From Diplosphaera chodatii (Eukaryota; Chlorophyta; Trebouxiophyceae; Prasiolales; Stichococcaceae), in assembly GCA_032358165.1 (NCBI GenBank), contig JAALGY010000010.1, positions 1,054,001 through 1,118,000 of the forward strand: 64,000 nt of DNA. The letters run 5' to 3'. Under the pieces are notes generated by a model. The model saw nothing but the letters and a program-made list of their open reading frames with translations, ran no database searches and was not told where the DNA came from. Positions within the stretch are counted from its first letter, which is position 1, and the number at the start of each line of letters is the position of its first letter. The translations under genes were made by a program, and so were the position numbers. This document shows positions 35,871 to 47,700 of the stretch, piece after piece.

Positions 35871-38468
35871 ATGGCAGAGACTATGAGCCACAGCGCCGGG
35901 GCTGCAGCGTCAAGTCTGCTGGACGGAGATGCAGCTAGCTATTTGCAGCGACAGAGCCTGGCGCAGGGCACTCGCGGCTTTGAGGCAGGAGGGCAGCCCC
36001 GTCGCTCCATAGCCCGCATGTCGGCGCCCATTGCCTCCGCCGGCACCATTCGCGGCTTCAAGCCAGGCTTCAGCAAAGCCCAGGGCGATGAAGTCGACGG
36101 ACCTGGGCTGACGCCCGCAGGACAGGAGCGGCAGGACGGCCAGTCCGTGCGCATGGACAGCGCCGGCGAGATGGCAGGCGCAGCGCCGGGCATGAAGAGC
36201 ATCGGTGGCTATGCGCGCAAGCTGGCACTCACGCAGGCCAAGGCCGGCCTGCTGCCCATGCCAGCAGCCAAGCAAGATGGTGACATGGACGTGCGCTCGG
36301 CGCGGCCGGCCGGCCCCATGGCCCGGCACTCCGACAGCGTGACGCTGCCCGGCCCCAGCATCCGCCGCATATCGGCGGCACCCAACAAGGATGGCGCCAG
36401 CACCCCGCCGCGCCCCAGCATCCGGCGCGCTTCCGCCGCGCCGTCCGTCGGCGCCGCCCAGCGGCCGTCCATCAGCCGCAGGCGTGCATCGACATCTCAG
36501 TGCCATGGCAGAAGGAGGAGTGCAGCCAGTGCCACAGCCACCTGCTGACAGCCAGCGTCCGCCAGCATCTCCATAGCAAGCCTGGGGGGTGCCGCCCATT
36601 AGGACGACCGTTACTGTTGCTCATGCCCTGCAGGTCGGTGGGCTCTGGGTCCACGCTCATCGGCCGCCCGAGCTTGGGCCGGATGTCGGGGTTCGGCGGC
36701 CAGCGGCCCGCGGCCGAGGCCGCTGAGGCATCGCCCGAGGAGGAGCGCCCCCGGCTGCGGTGGCGGCGCAACACCGACAGCATAAGCGACGTGCCCGAGG
36801 TGCGCAGCATGACCATCTCGCTGCCTGTGCTGCGCTGCAGTGGTGCCTCCGGCCTGCTCCAGCACACCGACAGCTCCCTTGTGTGGATGCTGCTCGAAGC
36901 CAGGCGCCAGCTGGTGACGACAGCAGAGGTCACAAGATGGCCGGTGCTGTCGTCAAGTCCTGCTGCCTCGCGAGTGCAGGAGGCGCCGAAGGCTTCAAGC
37001 GTGGATGGAGACCGGGCGGCGCTGATGCGCCGCATCGCAGCGCTCGCCGTCGCCGAGGACGAGGCAGTGCTGCAGCACATGCAGCAGCAGCACGCCGTGC
37101 AGCAGGACTCACAGGATGCGACGCCGGCTGCCGAACCCGATACCCTGCAGCTTCCAGCCCTCAAGGTGTGCTTGCTGTGTGCATCACCGCACGCCCGAGG
37201 AGATTGTTCTCTAGGCTTTTTGCCAATATGAGGAGATCTGACAACAGTAAAAATTTTGCCACCCAGCATTGCTTCCACCTGCTACCGCATCTGAGGGTGC
37301 AGCCGATGCGCACAGCCCTGCTGAGCGCAGGAGGCCCAGTCGAGCGTGCGCAGCGACTCGGCCAGCAGCCGCGAGGAGCTCACCACGCAGCAGCTCAGCA
37401 TCTACCAGCAGGTGCCCTATCTGGTTGACCGCAGGGCTGCGCAGCCTTGCTGCTCAGCGATGATGGCTTTGTTTCCGGATCATGGTTTCAGCTGCATGCT
37501 GCGTGATGTCTGATGCAGGCTCCAGAGGACAGCACAGGGCGGCAGCGAGAGCCGGTAAACTGGCAGCCGGTGCTGGCGGCGATGGCGCTCAGCCCGAAGC
37601 AGAAGCGCGCAGCCCATGACGCCCGACTTGCGCTTGGTGAGTCTGCTCTGTGTCGCAAGGCTAGACGCACAGCGTGCGCCCCAAGCACTATGCAGTAACA
37701 CGCACGGCACATGCCAGGCTGATCGAATGTGAAGTGCCGGGGGAATGCGCATACAACCACAAAGATGCTCATCCGGCGCCATCATGATATTTTGCATGTC
37801 ATGACGTGCAGATGCGTCACTGGCACAGCTGCACGTGCAGCGGGCGGCGCTGTACAAGACCCTGTGCAGCTTCGCCACCACGGAGGCCGACGAGGGGCTG
37901 GAGGACGCCATCTCGGACACCAAGCAGGTTGCCGCCCTGATGCTTGTCATGCTGGCTCTGTCCACAAGTGTACGCCTGTCAGCTGCAAATGACGCCCGGC
38001 TCTGAGTCCAATCAGTCATGTGCTTCATCCGGCAGGAGCTGGTGGGCAACGAGGAAGCGGAAGCAGAGGAGCTGCGCGCCTTCCGGTACACCTTCCGCTC
38101 TGTCCTTGCAGGCCCGCTGCTCTCGGCACGCTCCATCATCAGGTGTGGCAGGCATGCTGGTCACGTCACAGCAGTGTTGCCGAGCTGTTGCAACGTGGCA
38201 GCCAACTTGTACCATGGTTGTGCATGTGCACTCATCGATGGAAACAAGGCATCAACACCGGGGGCCATCACGCTGCTGCAGGATGGTGTGCCCGGACGCG
38301 AGCCCCGACTTCCTGGCCCTGGCGGACGCCATCAAGGACGACCTGGAGCGGTGTGGAAACACTGCTGACAGCGATGCGCCTGCCGCGCCACCGCCGATGC
38401 GCCGGCGCAGCCGGATGGCAGCCGTCAACCCCGCCGCCATCCAGGAGGAGGCAGAGGAGGAGGAATAA
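35871..38468 (+). CDS. Unknown Ser/Arg-motif protein, largely disordered
   Basis: Seven exons (35871-36481, 36634-37165, 37331-37411, 37519-37636, 37812-37927, 38036-38142, 38282-38468) give 583 residues in phase, ending EEEAEEEE-like. I do not recognise the family. The N-terminal ~240 residues are low-complexity and repeat an R-x-x-S theme: RRSIARMSAP, SIRRISAAP, SIRRASAAP, SISRRSVG, RPSLGRMSG. Near the C-terminus RMRRRSRM-type sites recur (PMRRRSRMAAV). The middle and C-terminal parts are more helical: SSLVWMLLEARRQL, LSPKQKRAAHDARLAL, LHVQRAALYKTLCSFA and ELRAFRYTFRSVLAGPLL, possibly one helical domain split by introns. The first intron starts GCGTGC (GC-AG). The R-x-x-S repeats match the general consensus of SnRK/CDPK kinases, three members of which flank it. 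Substrate status is inference only. Confidence 0.6.
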
Positions 38469-39496
38469 ATAATGGTCAAATTAATAATAAATCACAGCGG
38501 AGTGTGCAGGAGGGCGGCCAAGTGTGTGCGCTCGAGCAGCAATCGCAACAGGAAACGGGCAGGAAGCTGTAGTTGTAGTCAAGATACTGGGGGTGGGGCC
38601 CCTGTCGTTCAGTATCGCAGATGGCGGCAGCCAGCGTCCAAGCAGTTCCACTGGCACGATTCTCGGCACCAGCAGTGTGAGCTAGTGATTTCGGGCAGTA
38701 TCCCCCATCTGGTCCGACGGGTTGCACGCTGCAGCACCATCGACTATGCACGGTTTCTTACCTTTGTCAACGGTGATCAAATGCTGTACATCAGTGGACA
38801 CGGTCAGTCATCACACAGTTCGACACCAGCAAAATAGAGGATCCAGATGTTTGTAGGCTACAACTCACAGATCAAATTGTCGAGGACATGGTGGGTAATA
38901 CTCTTACGAGCCCGTTCATCAGTCAATCTCTCATTACATCTTGCATGTTCATGCATTCTATTGAGCAATGCAGGCAGCAGGTCGCCAGTGCAGGCGACTG
39001 CTGCCTGCACCACCAGCCAGGTGACAAGCAAATTGCCAACCAAGGAAATAGTTGTGGTCCCAAACTCCCCACCAAGTGATCCTATGTTGTCCTCGTGCAT
39101 GCAGACTGATGTGGAACTGCAGCTGACAGAGCGTACAACAGTCGTGTTGCCACCTGCCGGCAGGTGGCCGGCGGCAACACGACATAGGTTAGTGCACAGT
39201 GATGAGCTTAGCGGCCCACCAAACAAAGACTGCGGTGCGTTCCTGTCCCTCAAGCAGCCGTGAGCTGGCTGCGAAGGCCTAGGAGTAGCACAGTTCTGCC
39301 AGGCAGCCTGAACAGTCTCTGCGAAAATAAGCAAACACAATGCAGTGGTTCTGTAGCTACGTCCGGCCTAATCCGGTCTACATTGAAACGGCTTGCTGTG
39401 CCCAGGGCAGAGCGCGCTTGCTAGCCGCTGGTGGCGAGCCACCCGGCCTGCACTGCACTCTTGCTTGTCTGGCACCGCAGCCACAGGGTGGCTGAC
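38469..39496. other. Convergent 3' flanks with a perfect 20-bp palindrome
   Basis: About 1 kb between the R-x-x-S gene and kinase 2 ends. The first bases after the stop are A/T-rich. A perfect palindrome sits at 39149-39168. No coding sequence is supported. Confidence 0.4.
39149..39168. repeat. Perfect 20-bp palindrome
   Basis: GCCACCTGCC is followed directly by its exact reverse complement, and the outer flanks (GTGTT...AACAC) extend the pairing with a short interruption. In RNA it would form a strong GC-rich hairpin. It lies past the 3' ends of both neighbouring genes, so a role in 3' end formation or strand-independent termination is possible but unproven. Confidence 0.75.
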
Positions 39497-42400
39497 TCAG
39501 GCTGTGGAGCTCTGGGTGAAACCCCTGCCGGAGGGGCCGTCCAACGCCATCGAGCAGTCCATCGGCTCGGCAGCCCAGGACGGGCGCTCGCAGATGTCGG
39601 GTAGGGTCGGCGGCGGGGCGGGCCACAGCGGCGGCGGCGCCCTGTGCTGCACCAGCCGCGCGGCCTGCCGCGCCTGCTGCCACTCCGCCTCCTGCTGCAG
39701 GCTCAGCCGCGGCTGCGGCGGCAGCGGCTGGCGGGCGAAGGCCGGGATGCCGAAGTCCCGGCTGGCGGGGGACTGCGGAGGGGCCGCTCTGAACTCCGCC
39801 GACTGCCTCGTCCCCTCAACCCACCTGCAGACATGTACTGACATTCAGGACGACAGCTACGTGGCTATGCTAAGCCGTTCAACATGATGCAAACGACAGG
39901 ATGATGCTGCCAATTCTGCAGTGTGATCACATGGATGCTGCCATGGCATGCTGGCAGGGGTTCTGGGGCGAAGGTTCGAGCACTGGGAACCTACCCATCC
40001 TCGAAGGCCGTGATCGGCCTGGGCGCCTGCATTGGGGAGCCTGCTGCCGGAAGGGGCAGCGACGACAGGCCACCGGAAAGGGATCGCCCATTGATTGGGG
40101 ACAGGCCCTGCGCCAACAAAGGAGATTACATGTTGGTCATGCGAGCCTGCTGCACAACATGGGCGACCCATCTGACGCCCTCCACATCGTTTGAAGATGC
40201 GTGCTGTTTTGAAGTTGGCAAAGTACTGGGTGTGATGTACACACCTGCACGCTGCCGTGGCTGGAGCTGCGCAGCTCGCGGCGCGGGAGGCGGGGCAGGC
40301 GGTTGCGCCAGCCGGGCGGCTGCTGCCGCGCCTCCGCGCACGCCGCCACCAGCTGCACGATCTCCGCGGCCGACTGCCGGCAGGCGCCGCCACCATCCAC
40401 GTCCGCAAAGCGCTGCATCGCCTGCAGCACATGAGGCCCGCCATCAGTCGTCGTTCAACGTGCTGACTGCGGAACGACTCGAAGACCCCTTGATGTTGGG
40501 CTGTCACTGGGCTGTTTGGTGTCTTTTCCCCTGTGCAGTGCTGTCACCTCTGCCACGCGGTCGTTGACGACCAGCGGCGACAGCTGCGGCTGCGCAGCCG
40601 CCAGCCAGGGGTGCTCGGCCACCTGCAGCACAGCGTCAAAACGTCTGCTTCCCAGCTGCTGGCTCTTGTATCAGGTAATGGGCAAGCATGCCAGGTTCGC
40701 AAATTCCCTTGACGAACTCGAATACATCCATCCAGATTCGTCAATCCGCAACTGACCTCCTGGAGGGTGATGCGAGCAGCGGGCTGGGGCGTGAGCATGC
40801 GCCTGAGCAGGTCCTGGCACGGCTTCGACAGCTGCAGGGCACAGGCAGGGGTTTCAGCGCCCGTGGTACTTCACCTGTATGCCGGTTTTCCGGTATGCAG
40901 AGCATCATGGATTCGCATTGTGCAGTGTGATCACTCTGCTCGCATGCTGCTGAGCAAAGCAACAGGCATGCCGCAGGGCGAGCTGCGGGTGCTCACATGT
41001 GGGACCGGGGCCACGTCGCCCTTCACGATGCGCGAGAACATGCGCTGCATCCGCACAGTGCTGCTCAGCTCCGCATCTGACCGCCGCGTGAAGGGGAACT
41101 CGCCTGCAGCAAGCAGACGAAGGCACTTCGCTGAGTTGACTAGACAGGCTGTCACGTTGCTCTTGGACTCAGATCCCTGTTATGTTTTTGAGCCTTGTGG
41201 CGGGCATCGTGATTCAAGCTTGTTATGTAACATGCACACACTGTCGTTAGCAGTGTGCAGTCAGCAGCCACGGAAGCTGCCAAGAGTATGTTCATGTGAG
41301 CACACCTGTCAGCAGCACAAACAGGCTCACGCCGCACGACCACACATCCGCTGCTTTGCCGTCGTACCGGCTCTCGAACAGCACCTCGGGTGCCATGTAC
41401 TCTGGTGTGCCTGTTTTGTACAGGTAACAGTGTCAGGAACACTTGAGATTTGGCGCTGATATCGTGACATGGTCTGATGCGAGGTTTCTGTGGCATGCGC
41501 CAAAACCGATGCCTGGTACAAGGCAACTACTTCTACGACTGTACAAGCCAGCAGGTTTCTTTTGCATCGACACCATGCTCCGTGCGCTGCTCACCGCAGG
41601 TGGACTTGGAGACGGACTGCCCCAGCTCGTCCTTGGAGTAGCCGAAGTCGCAGATGCGCAGCATGGGCCGCCGCCCGCCGCCGTGCAGCAGCATGTTGTC
41701 GAGCTGCGGTGCAGCATGCCGCTTGATGTCAGCACGAAAGCAAGCTCGATCAGGTTTGATGACCACGCTGATGATGACAGCGATGATGGCGAGCCTGATG
41801 ATGCCCAGCATCAGCATGGCATGAGTCAGTGGGGTGGTTGCATGCGAGCAGGGTGCAGCGTGTCGGCAGCGCCTCGGCACCTTGATGTCGCGGTTGGCGA
41901 CGCCCAGCCGGTGGCAGAACTCCACGGCGCACACCAGCTGCTGCATGAACCAGGCGGCGTCCGCCTCCGGGACGCCGTCCAGCTGCAGCACCGCAAGCCA
42001 CGACACAAGTCAGCAGGACAACCCTTCACAGATCGGCTCGCGCCACGTGCACCAACCGGGCCTTGCTGCTTGTCAGGCCAAACAATACGGGCAGCCTGTG
42101 ACCAGCCTAGCAGCAACAACAGCTGAGAGGTCTCGAGCAACTCAAATTATTCATGTGGCGTCATATGCTCACATCTTGGCTGCCGCGGGCGTCAATCAGC
42201 TCTGACAGATCGCCGCCCGCCGCAAACTCCATCACGATGGCCAGGTGGTGCTCCGTCGGGAAGACCTCCAGCAGCTGCACGATGTTGGGGTGGCGTCCGA
42301 CCTGCAGACAGCCAAATCAGGTATGACATTGACTGCATTGACTGGCGTGATCAGCGCAGCGGCACATGAATGGCACCCCGGCAGCTGCTGTTGCATGCAG

Positions 42401-44089
42401 TGCGCTGGCCGCATGCCCGGCTGTCAGTGTGTCAAAGGAAGTGCGGAGGTGACAGCTCACCATGCGGTGGTTGAGCAGCTCCCGGGTGATGTGTTGGGCG
42501 TCGAAGGATTGCGCCCCAGGGCCTCTGGGCAGCAGCTTGACGGCGACTGCCTGCCCGGTGCGCATGTCCATCGCCTTCTGCACGAAGCCGGAGGTGCCCC
42601 TGCGGCTCAAAGGATATCGCGAGCTTCAGCTGACATGCTGGCTGCCAGTGAGCTTGGGGAAAGCTGCTTTCGCAAAAGCGTCGTTGTCGGGTGTCTTGCA
42701 ACTTAGCAAAGTAATCGGTGCGCAGCAGACGGTACACCAATGCAACCGCCGGACCAAGCAAACATGCTTAGTAGGATACGGAATTGATCCAACGAATGTG
42801 ATCTGGCCGTGGTGGACGGTGGAACGATGAAACAGCCGCTGAGCCGCAAGTTCACAGGTGCAGGAAACCCAGGTCACTGTGAGAGATCCTCAGGGCAGGG
42901 CCCTCACCTGTTGAGATCCTCCATGAACCTGCGCGGCGGAGAGAGCAGAGTCAGTGGGGTTACTGGCCAGCTGTGTCGTTGTACGCTCATCTGCACGCCA
43001 TTCGTACAGCCGGGTGGTGAAAAGGCAGGGTGTGCAAGTGAAAAAGCGCCTGCACCTGTAGCGGGGGTGGCCCTGGAGCGGGTGCGCGGCGCGGCATGGC
43101 AAAGACGGCGCTGTGCGAGATCTGCCAATCTGCGCTGGGCCGTTCGGGTCTGGGAAGTCCTCGCTGTGTGACCTGCACCATGTGTGAAAAGTCGAATGTC
43201 ACCCGTGGTCACTGCTGATGCGGGCTGGAGCAAACCCTCTTATTGCCTTGAGAGAACTGATGAGCGTCCACGCGGACACGTTCGTCCGTGCATCTGCTGC
43301 GCTGCCTGTCTCGATGTGCCAAGTTATGAGAATGACAAACTTGCACAGCTGGCCCGTGGCACTCTTGTGTAACCGTCGCCGCTTTATGGACCCGGCGACG
43401 CCGCTGAAAGACGCAGCCGGGATGCAACCATGGGCCATCAAACACAACAGCGGACGCTCTGACCGATGTGGGCATGCCTGAATCCCCTGCATCTGGGCGC
43501 CACAACATCGGTTCCACGGCATGCTGCCCTGGGTGATCAGTGCCAGAGGGCAGGTGCCTGTAAACGACTGCGCGGCGATGTGCAGGCGCTTGAGAACGTC
43601 CGTCGACAGCTGCTGGCATCAACGCAGTGCGTGGTATAACATTCCATCTGCGGCTGACGCCACCGCTGATGACGGCGGACCCTACAGCGACCCGTTCGCT
43701 GACTATATGCACAAAATGGGCCAAGCGGCGCGCTCGGGCATGCACAGAAGCTGTACACATGCATGCTGATTGCTCTACCACTGCGGGCAATTGCCCCTGC
43801 GCACAGCAATACATGGTGCAGATCTCTGCCAATGACCCCGAGCACGGGGAACTGGCTCGCACCGAAAGCCGGCGACGCTGCGGCCATCAAGCTCCCGCGG
43901 CGAGCGGGAAGGTAGCTCCGCGCTCTGCGTGTTGAACCTGAGGCGCGCCGCCGTCTCGCTGGCTGCGGCATCCGGCTGCATTGGGTGGCAACTGTTGGGT
44001 GGCGCCCAGCCTTCCAGCTCGTTCGCCGAATCTGTAGCCAGCGGCCGGCGGCTCTTCTTCCAGCTGGGCACCCTGAGCCTTGACAGCAT
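39497..44089 (-). CDS. SnRK2-like serine/threonine kinase (kinase 2)
   Basis: Fourteen exons (44089-43863, 43172-43056, 42928-42908, 42599-42461, 42301-42173, 41982-41881, 41703-41595, 41410-41306, 41103-40997, 40831-40757, 40622-40548, 40421-40245, 40107-39995, 39824-39497) give 607 residues in phase. The N-terminus is basic ([15 protein letters not shown]) and lacks the acylation motif of kinase 1. Kinase domain ~115-390: NRGTSGFV loop, Lys143 in [15 protein letters not shown] hinge, NRDIK with Asp243, DFG at 264-266, [16 protein letters not shown]. It therefore looks active and close to kinase 1 (shared x[24 protein letters not shown]). After the kinase domain a DVDGGG segment and Gln/Arg/Pro-rich tail end in a ~109-residue last exon. 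Exon 3 is a 21-nt microexon. Intron 1 is long (about 690 bp), so an extra 5' exon there is possible. Confidence 0.85.
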
Positions 44090-44785
44090 GGCTGCAATCG
44101 GTGTGCCAAATCAGGTGTGTTGAAGTGTCCGCTGCGACGCCTCTGAGCTGCACTCTAGAGGCACTGGCCAATACAGACTATCTCCAAAAGGCGAATCTTG
44201 GGTCCGGCACCGCAACTCGCATTCCGATACACTGGCACCTTGACAACGCTGCTATGAGCTGTGGAGCAGCTGCAACGAAAATAAGGTTGTGGTACGCGGC
44301 GACTACCCGCGTAGCAAAGCAATCGGTGATATCTGCAATGCGCCGAAAATTCTGTGGATTCTCCGGCAGCTTCCAGGCCCCTGCTCCGGAAAAGCCCAAA
44401 CGATCCAGAGCGCAGTCAAGTGCTGCTGTGACCAAGGTGACCAATCTAGTATGTCAAGCCGCTACACCGTTGCAATAACATGTTGTGCCCATGTGACAGT
44501 GCAACAGCGCCCTAGGTCCCCCTGACCCACTAAAGTGACAAGCTGGCGGCAGAGGTTCCCGCCTTTTTGCACACGTGTCAAGGTCTACTGGCGGGCACCC
44601 CTTGCTTGCCTGCACATGCAGATGTATCAGCTTTCCACACTCCTTACCAGTCTGCCGTGGACATCAGGAGTGAGCCAGCTGCAAGGCAGGGACGATTTTG
44701 TATGGTACTGTGTGCATCAAAAACCTTTGGCGCATGCAGGTGACACGATCCGGCAACATCTCACCAAGTCAGACAAGCTCTCTTA
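44090..44785. other. Kinase 2 upstream region and phosphate acetyltransferase 3' flank
   Basis: About 700 bp between two minus-strand genes, lower in GC than the exons. No supportable gene. Confidence 0.4.
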
Positions 44786-47700
44786 TCACTGCTTTGCCGC
44801 CAGGGCCTGCACCGCTGTGCACACGCACGTGTTCACAATGTCGTTGACGGTACACCCTCTCGAGAGGTCGTTCACCTGCGCACGCCAGGCACATATATCG
44901 CAAGGCTGGAGCAGCGAGTCAACACTGTGCCTTGCACATGCTGGACGGGACGGTGGTGAAGGGATTGGTCAGGTATGCGCGAGACCGCTTGGCGACTACA
45001 CTGCGGCGATCAACAGTGCTGGCATCAACTCACCGGCAGCCGCAGGCCCTGCATGATTGGTCCCAGCGCCAGAGCGCCTGTGCTCTGCTGTACTGCCTGC
45101 AGCAACGAGACCGTGGGCTGCGCACAATGCCGACTACTGCACTTACATATACAAACAGTGCAGGACAGACTGAACATTGTCGACAGTTACCTTGTAGGTG
45201 TTGTTGCCGGTGTTGAGATCTGTATTGCAGACATAGTAGTGAGCGGCGCTGGTACGTCTGAGGATCTCTGCCAAAACCTTGCACCGCTCCCCAATTATAT
45301 TACTGCAAAGCACCATTGGTGGATGGGATCTCACCTGGGAATATGAGCACGTTCGCCTTGCCAGCGACCTCACTCGTGCCCTGCAATCATCCACAAAGAC
45401 AGATCTCATCATGTGCGCCATGGTCTAGTAGGTTGCGCATGTGCTGCAGTCGAGGCCTCTCGTGTCAAGACTGTGGAACCCATGCGTACTTCTGCTTTCC
45501 ATGGCCCCACCTTTATCTTGATGGCGGCGATGCCCGGATCCACTGCTGCATCGTATTGAATGGGGCCTTCCACCAGGAGATCCGGGCGCCGCTGTCTGAC
45601 CTGTGCGACCGCGTCCTTGACCTACAGTACAAATACTGCCAAGCATCTTGTGAGAGCCCAACATATCCCTCTACCTTGCTACCTTACTCCGTGCTTTACT
45701 TCGATGGTTGGACAGCAGCGCAGAAGCTGGCACCTGCTCTGAACGCGCCAGGCACAGGAGAGCACTACAGGCCAGGCCGTGCTCAGCTCCATCTGGCTGA
45801 CAGACTGTTGAGGTCTCTGTCAAACGCATGCCCAGCGCAGCATCTGCACAGCCCCACCTTCTCGACCTCCGCGCCGCTGCCCGAGGCCCCCGTGCTGTAG
45901 GACAGCAGCGCCATCCGCGGCGGCTGCACGCCGAAAGCCGCGGCCGTGTCGGCGGACGCGATGGCGATGTTCGCCAGGTCCGCCGCCGAGGGGCTGACGT
46001 TGACTGCGCAGTCGCCGTACACCAGCACCTGCGCCCAATGCAGAGCATCTGACACCATCATCCAATCACCATTCAAGCACCGCACATGCTACGAGGTACA
46101 TGTAGACCATCCTACTTTGATGAGGTATCTGCAAGCCCCTCACTGCAGACCAGAGCTGCTGCCCATGCATTGCAGGCATCACCTGGACTGGCATCAGGCA
46201 TCAGGCCCACCTTGTCAGGTAGCAGCATGAAGAAGACAGAAGAGACGAGCGGCACCGTCTTGCTGCGCAGGACCTGCAGCCCCGGGCGGATGGTGGCAGC
46301 CGTCGTGTGAACTGACCTATGGGGAAGCAGCCACGCATGTGGGCGTAAAACAGAGGGTCAGGTCCACAGAACCAAGGCTAGCACACATACTGCGAGCGCT
46401 GAGTGGTGCACCAGTTGCTTGACAAGCCTGCAAGCAACGCGAGGGGCGGACTGTAACCCTGCATTGGCACCAAGATGTCAACAGCGCACCCGCTGACCAT
46501 GCCATCCGCATCCCCCGCTGCCACTGCCATCGTTCCCCAGTAGTTCACATCCTGGACCACGTGCACATACAGTCTTCACGTTCGACGTTGGTTACACTGT
46601 TTGTAAGCAGGGGTTCGCAATGGTACTGCAGGTCAGGCGATGCACCTCGAGCATGTCGCGTGCCATCTCTGGTGTGGTGCCCTGCGATTTTGACCAATCA
46701 GAGCAGTCAGCACTCCGGTGCACACATGCTGACAGCTGACAGCACGCTTGCATGATGGCGCAGCTGTGACACACCACGCTGCTGCACTCTTCAGCAGGAC
46801 GATTTCAATTATCAGGTGGAGTGAGTGCTGCTGTGCAGGGCGGCAGACCTTGTGCTTGCGCGCCTTGCACAGCAGGTCCACATACTTGTCCACCCGCGGC
46901 GAGGTCTTTGGGTCCTCAATGGTGCATTGTGAGATGTCGACGCCGAGCTTGTCTGCCTCCTCCTGCTTGGACGAGCATGCGCACTCTACTACAAGCGCAG
47001 CACGGTTGCTGCCGCACAGCAGGGAGCAAGAGGCATGCTGTCTGGATAGCCTGAACAGACACCAACCCTGCCTCCATGAGTACCCTGTCTAGGCAGCCCA
47101 CATCCAGCATCTCACTCCGTTGTGCACATGCAACAATATGATTATCACGAATCAGTGGCGTGCACCTGAATGGCTTCCTGGTTGCCCAGCAGGATGAGGT
47201 CGGCCAGGCCGCGGCGGGAGACCTCCGCCGCCGCCCGCAGCACCCGCGGCTCGCCGCCCTCCGGCAGCACGATGCGCTGCCGCTGCTCTGTGCACCTGCG
47301 TGGCAGCTGTCCTCTGGTCGGTTCGGCATGCCTTGTGAACTTGTGTGACAGGCATGTGAGACCTCTGCCTCCTGTATGCTGCCTCCAAGCAGCTGTGAGC
47401 CGTGCAGACGTGTAAATTGGCAGCTAGACTGAAACCCACGGGCAGAGCGGGAGCAGACAGCACACCTGCGCTGCAGGGTGTGCAGGAATGCCTTGGGGGT
47501 CTGCCGCTCCGTGGCAGGTGGCGCGTCCAGCGCCTGCGCCAGCGCTGCCCGATCGACATGCCTGCATTGGGAGGTCAATAACGAGTGCTGTTAATATAAC
47601 CTTAGGCAAAGGGCAGTGCAAGCCTTTGGCCACACGGCACCTAGGGCGTGAGCCCAAATCCTTGTCTTTAGACCCAGGTCAGTGAAGCATCTCAGCAAGC

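Noticed and set aside
43096..43218. Short plus-strand frame with two CxxC pairs (starting [10 protein letters not shown]) that looked like a zinc ribbon
   Set aside because: It is antisense to kinase 2 exon 2, whose frame and phases fit the kinase protein exactly; no plus-strand continuation was found.
43560..44478. Plus-strand protein-like stretches suggesting a gene converging on PTA
   Set aside because: They are opposite kinase 2 exon 1 and intron 1, need an intron near 31 nt, and have no start; kinase 2 explains the region better.
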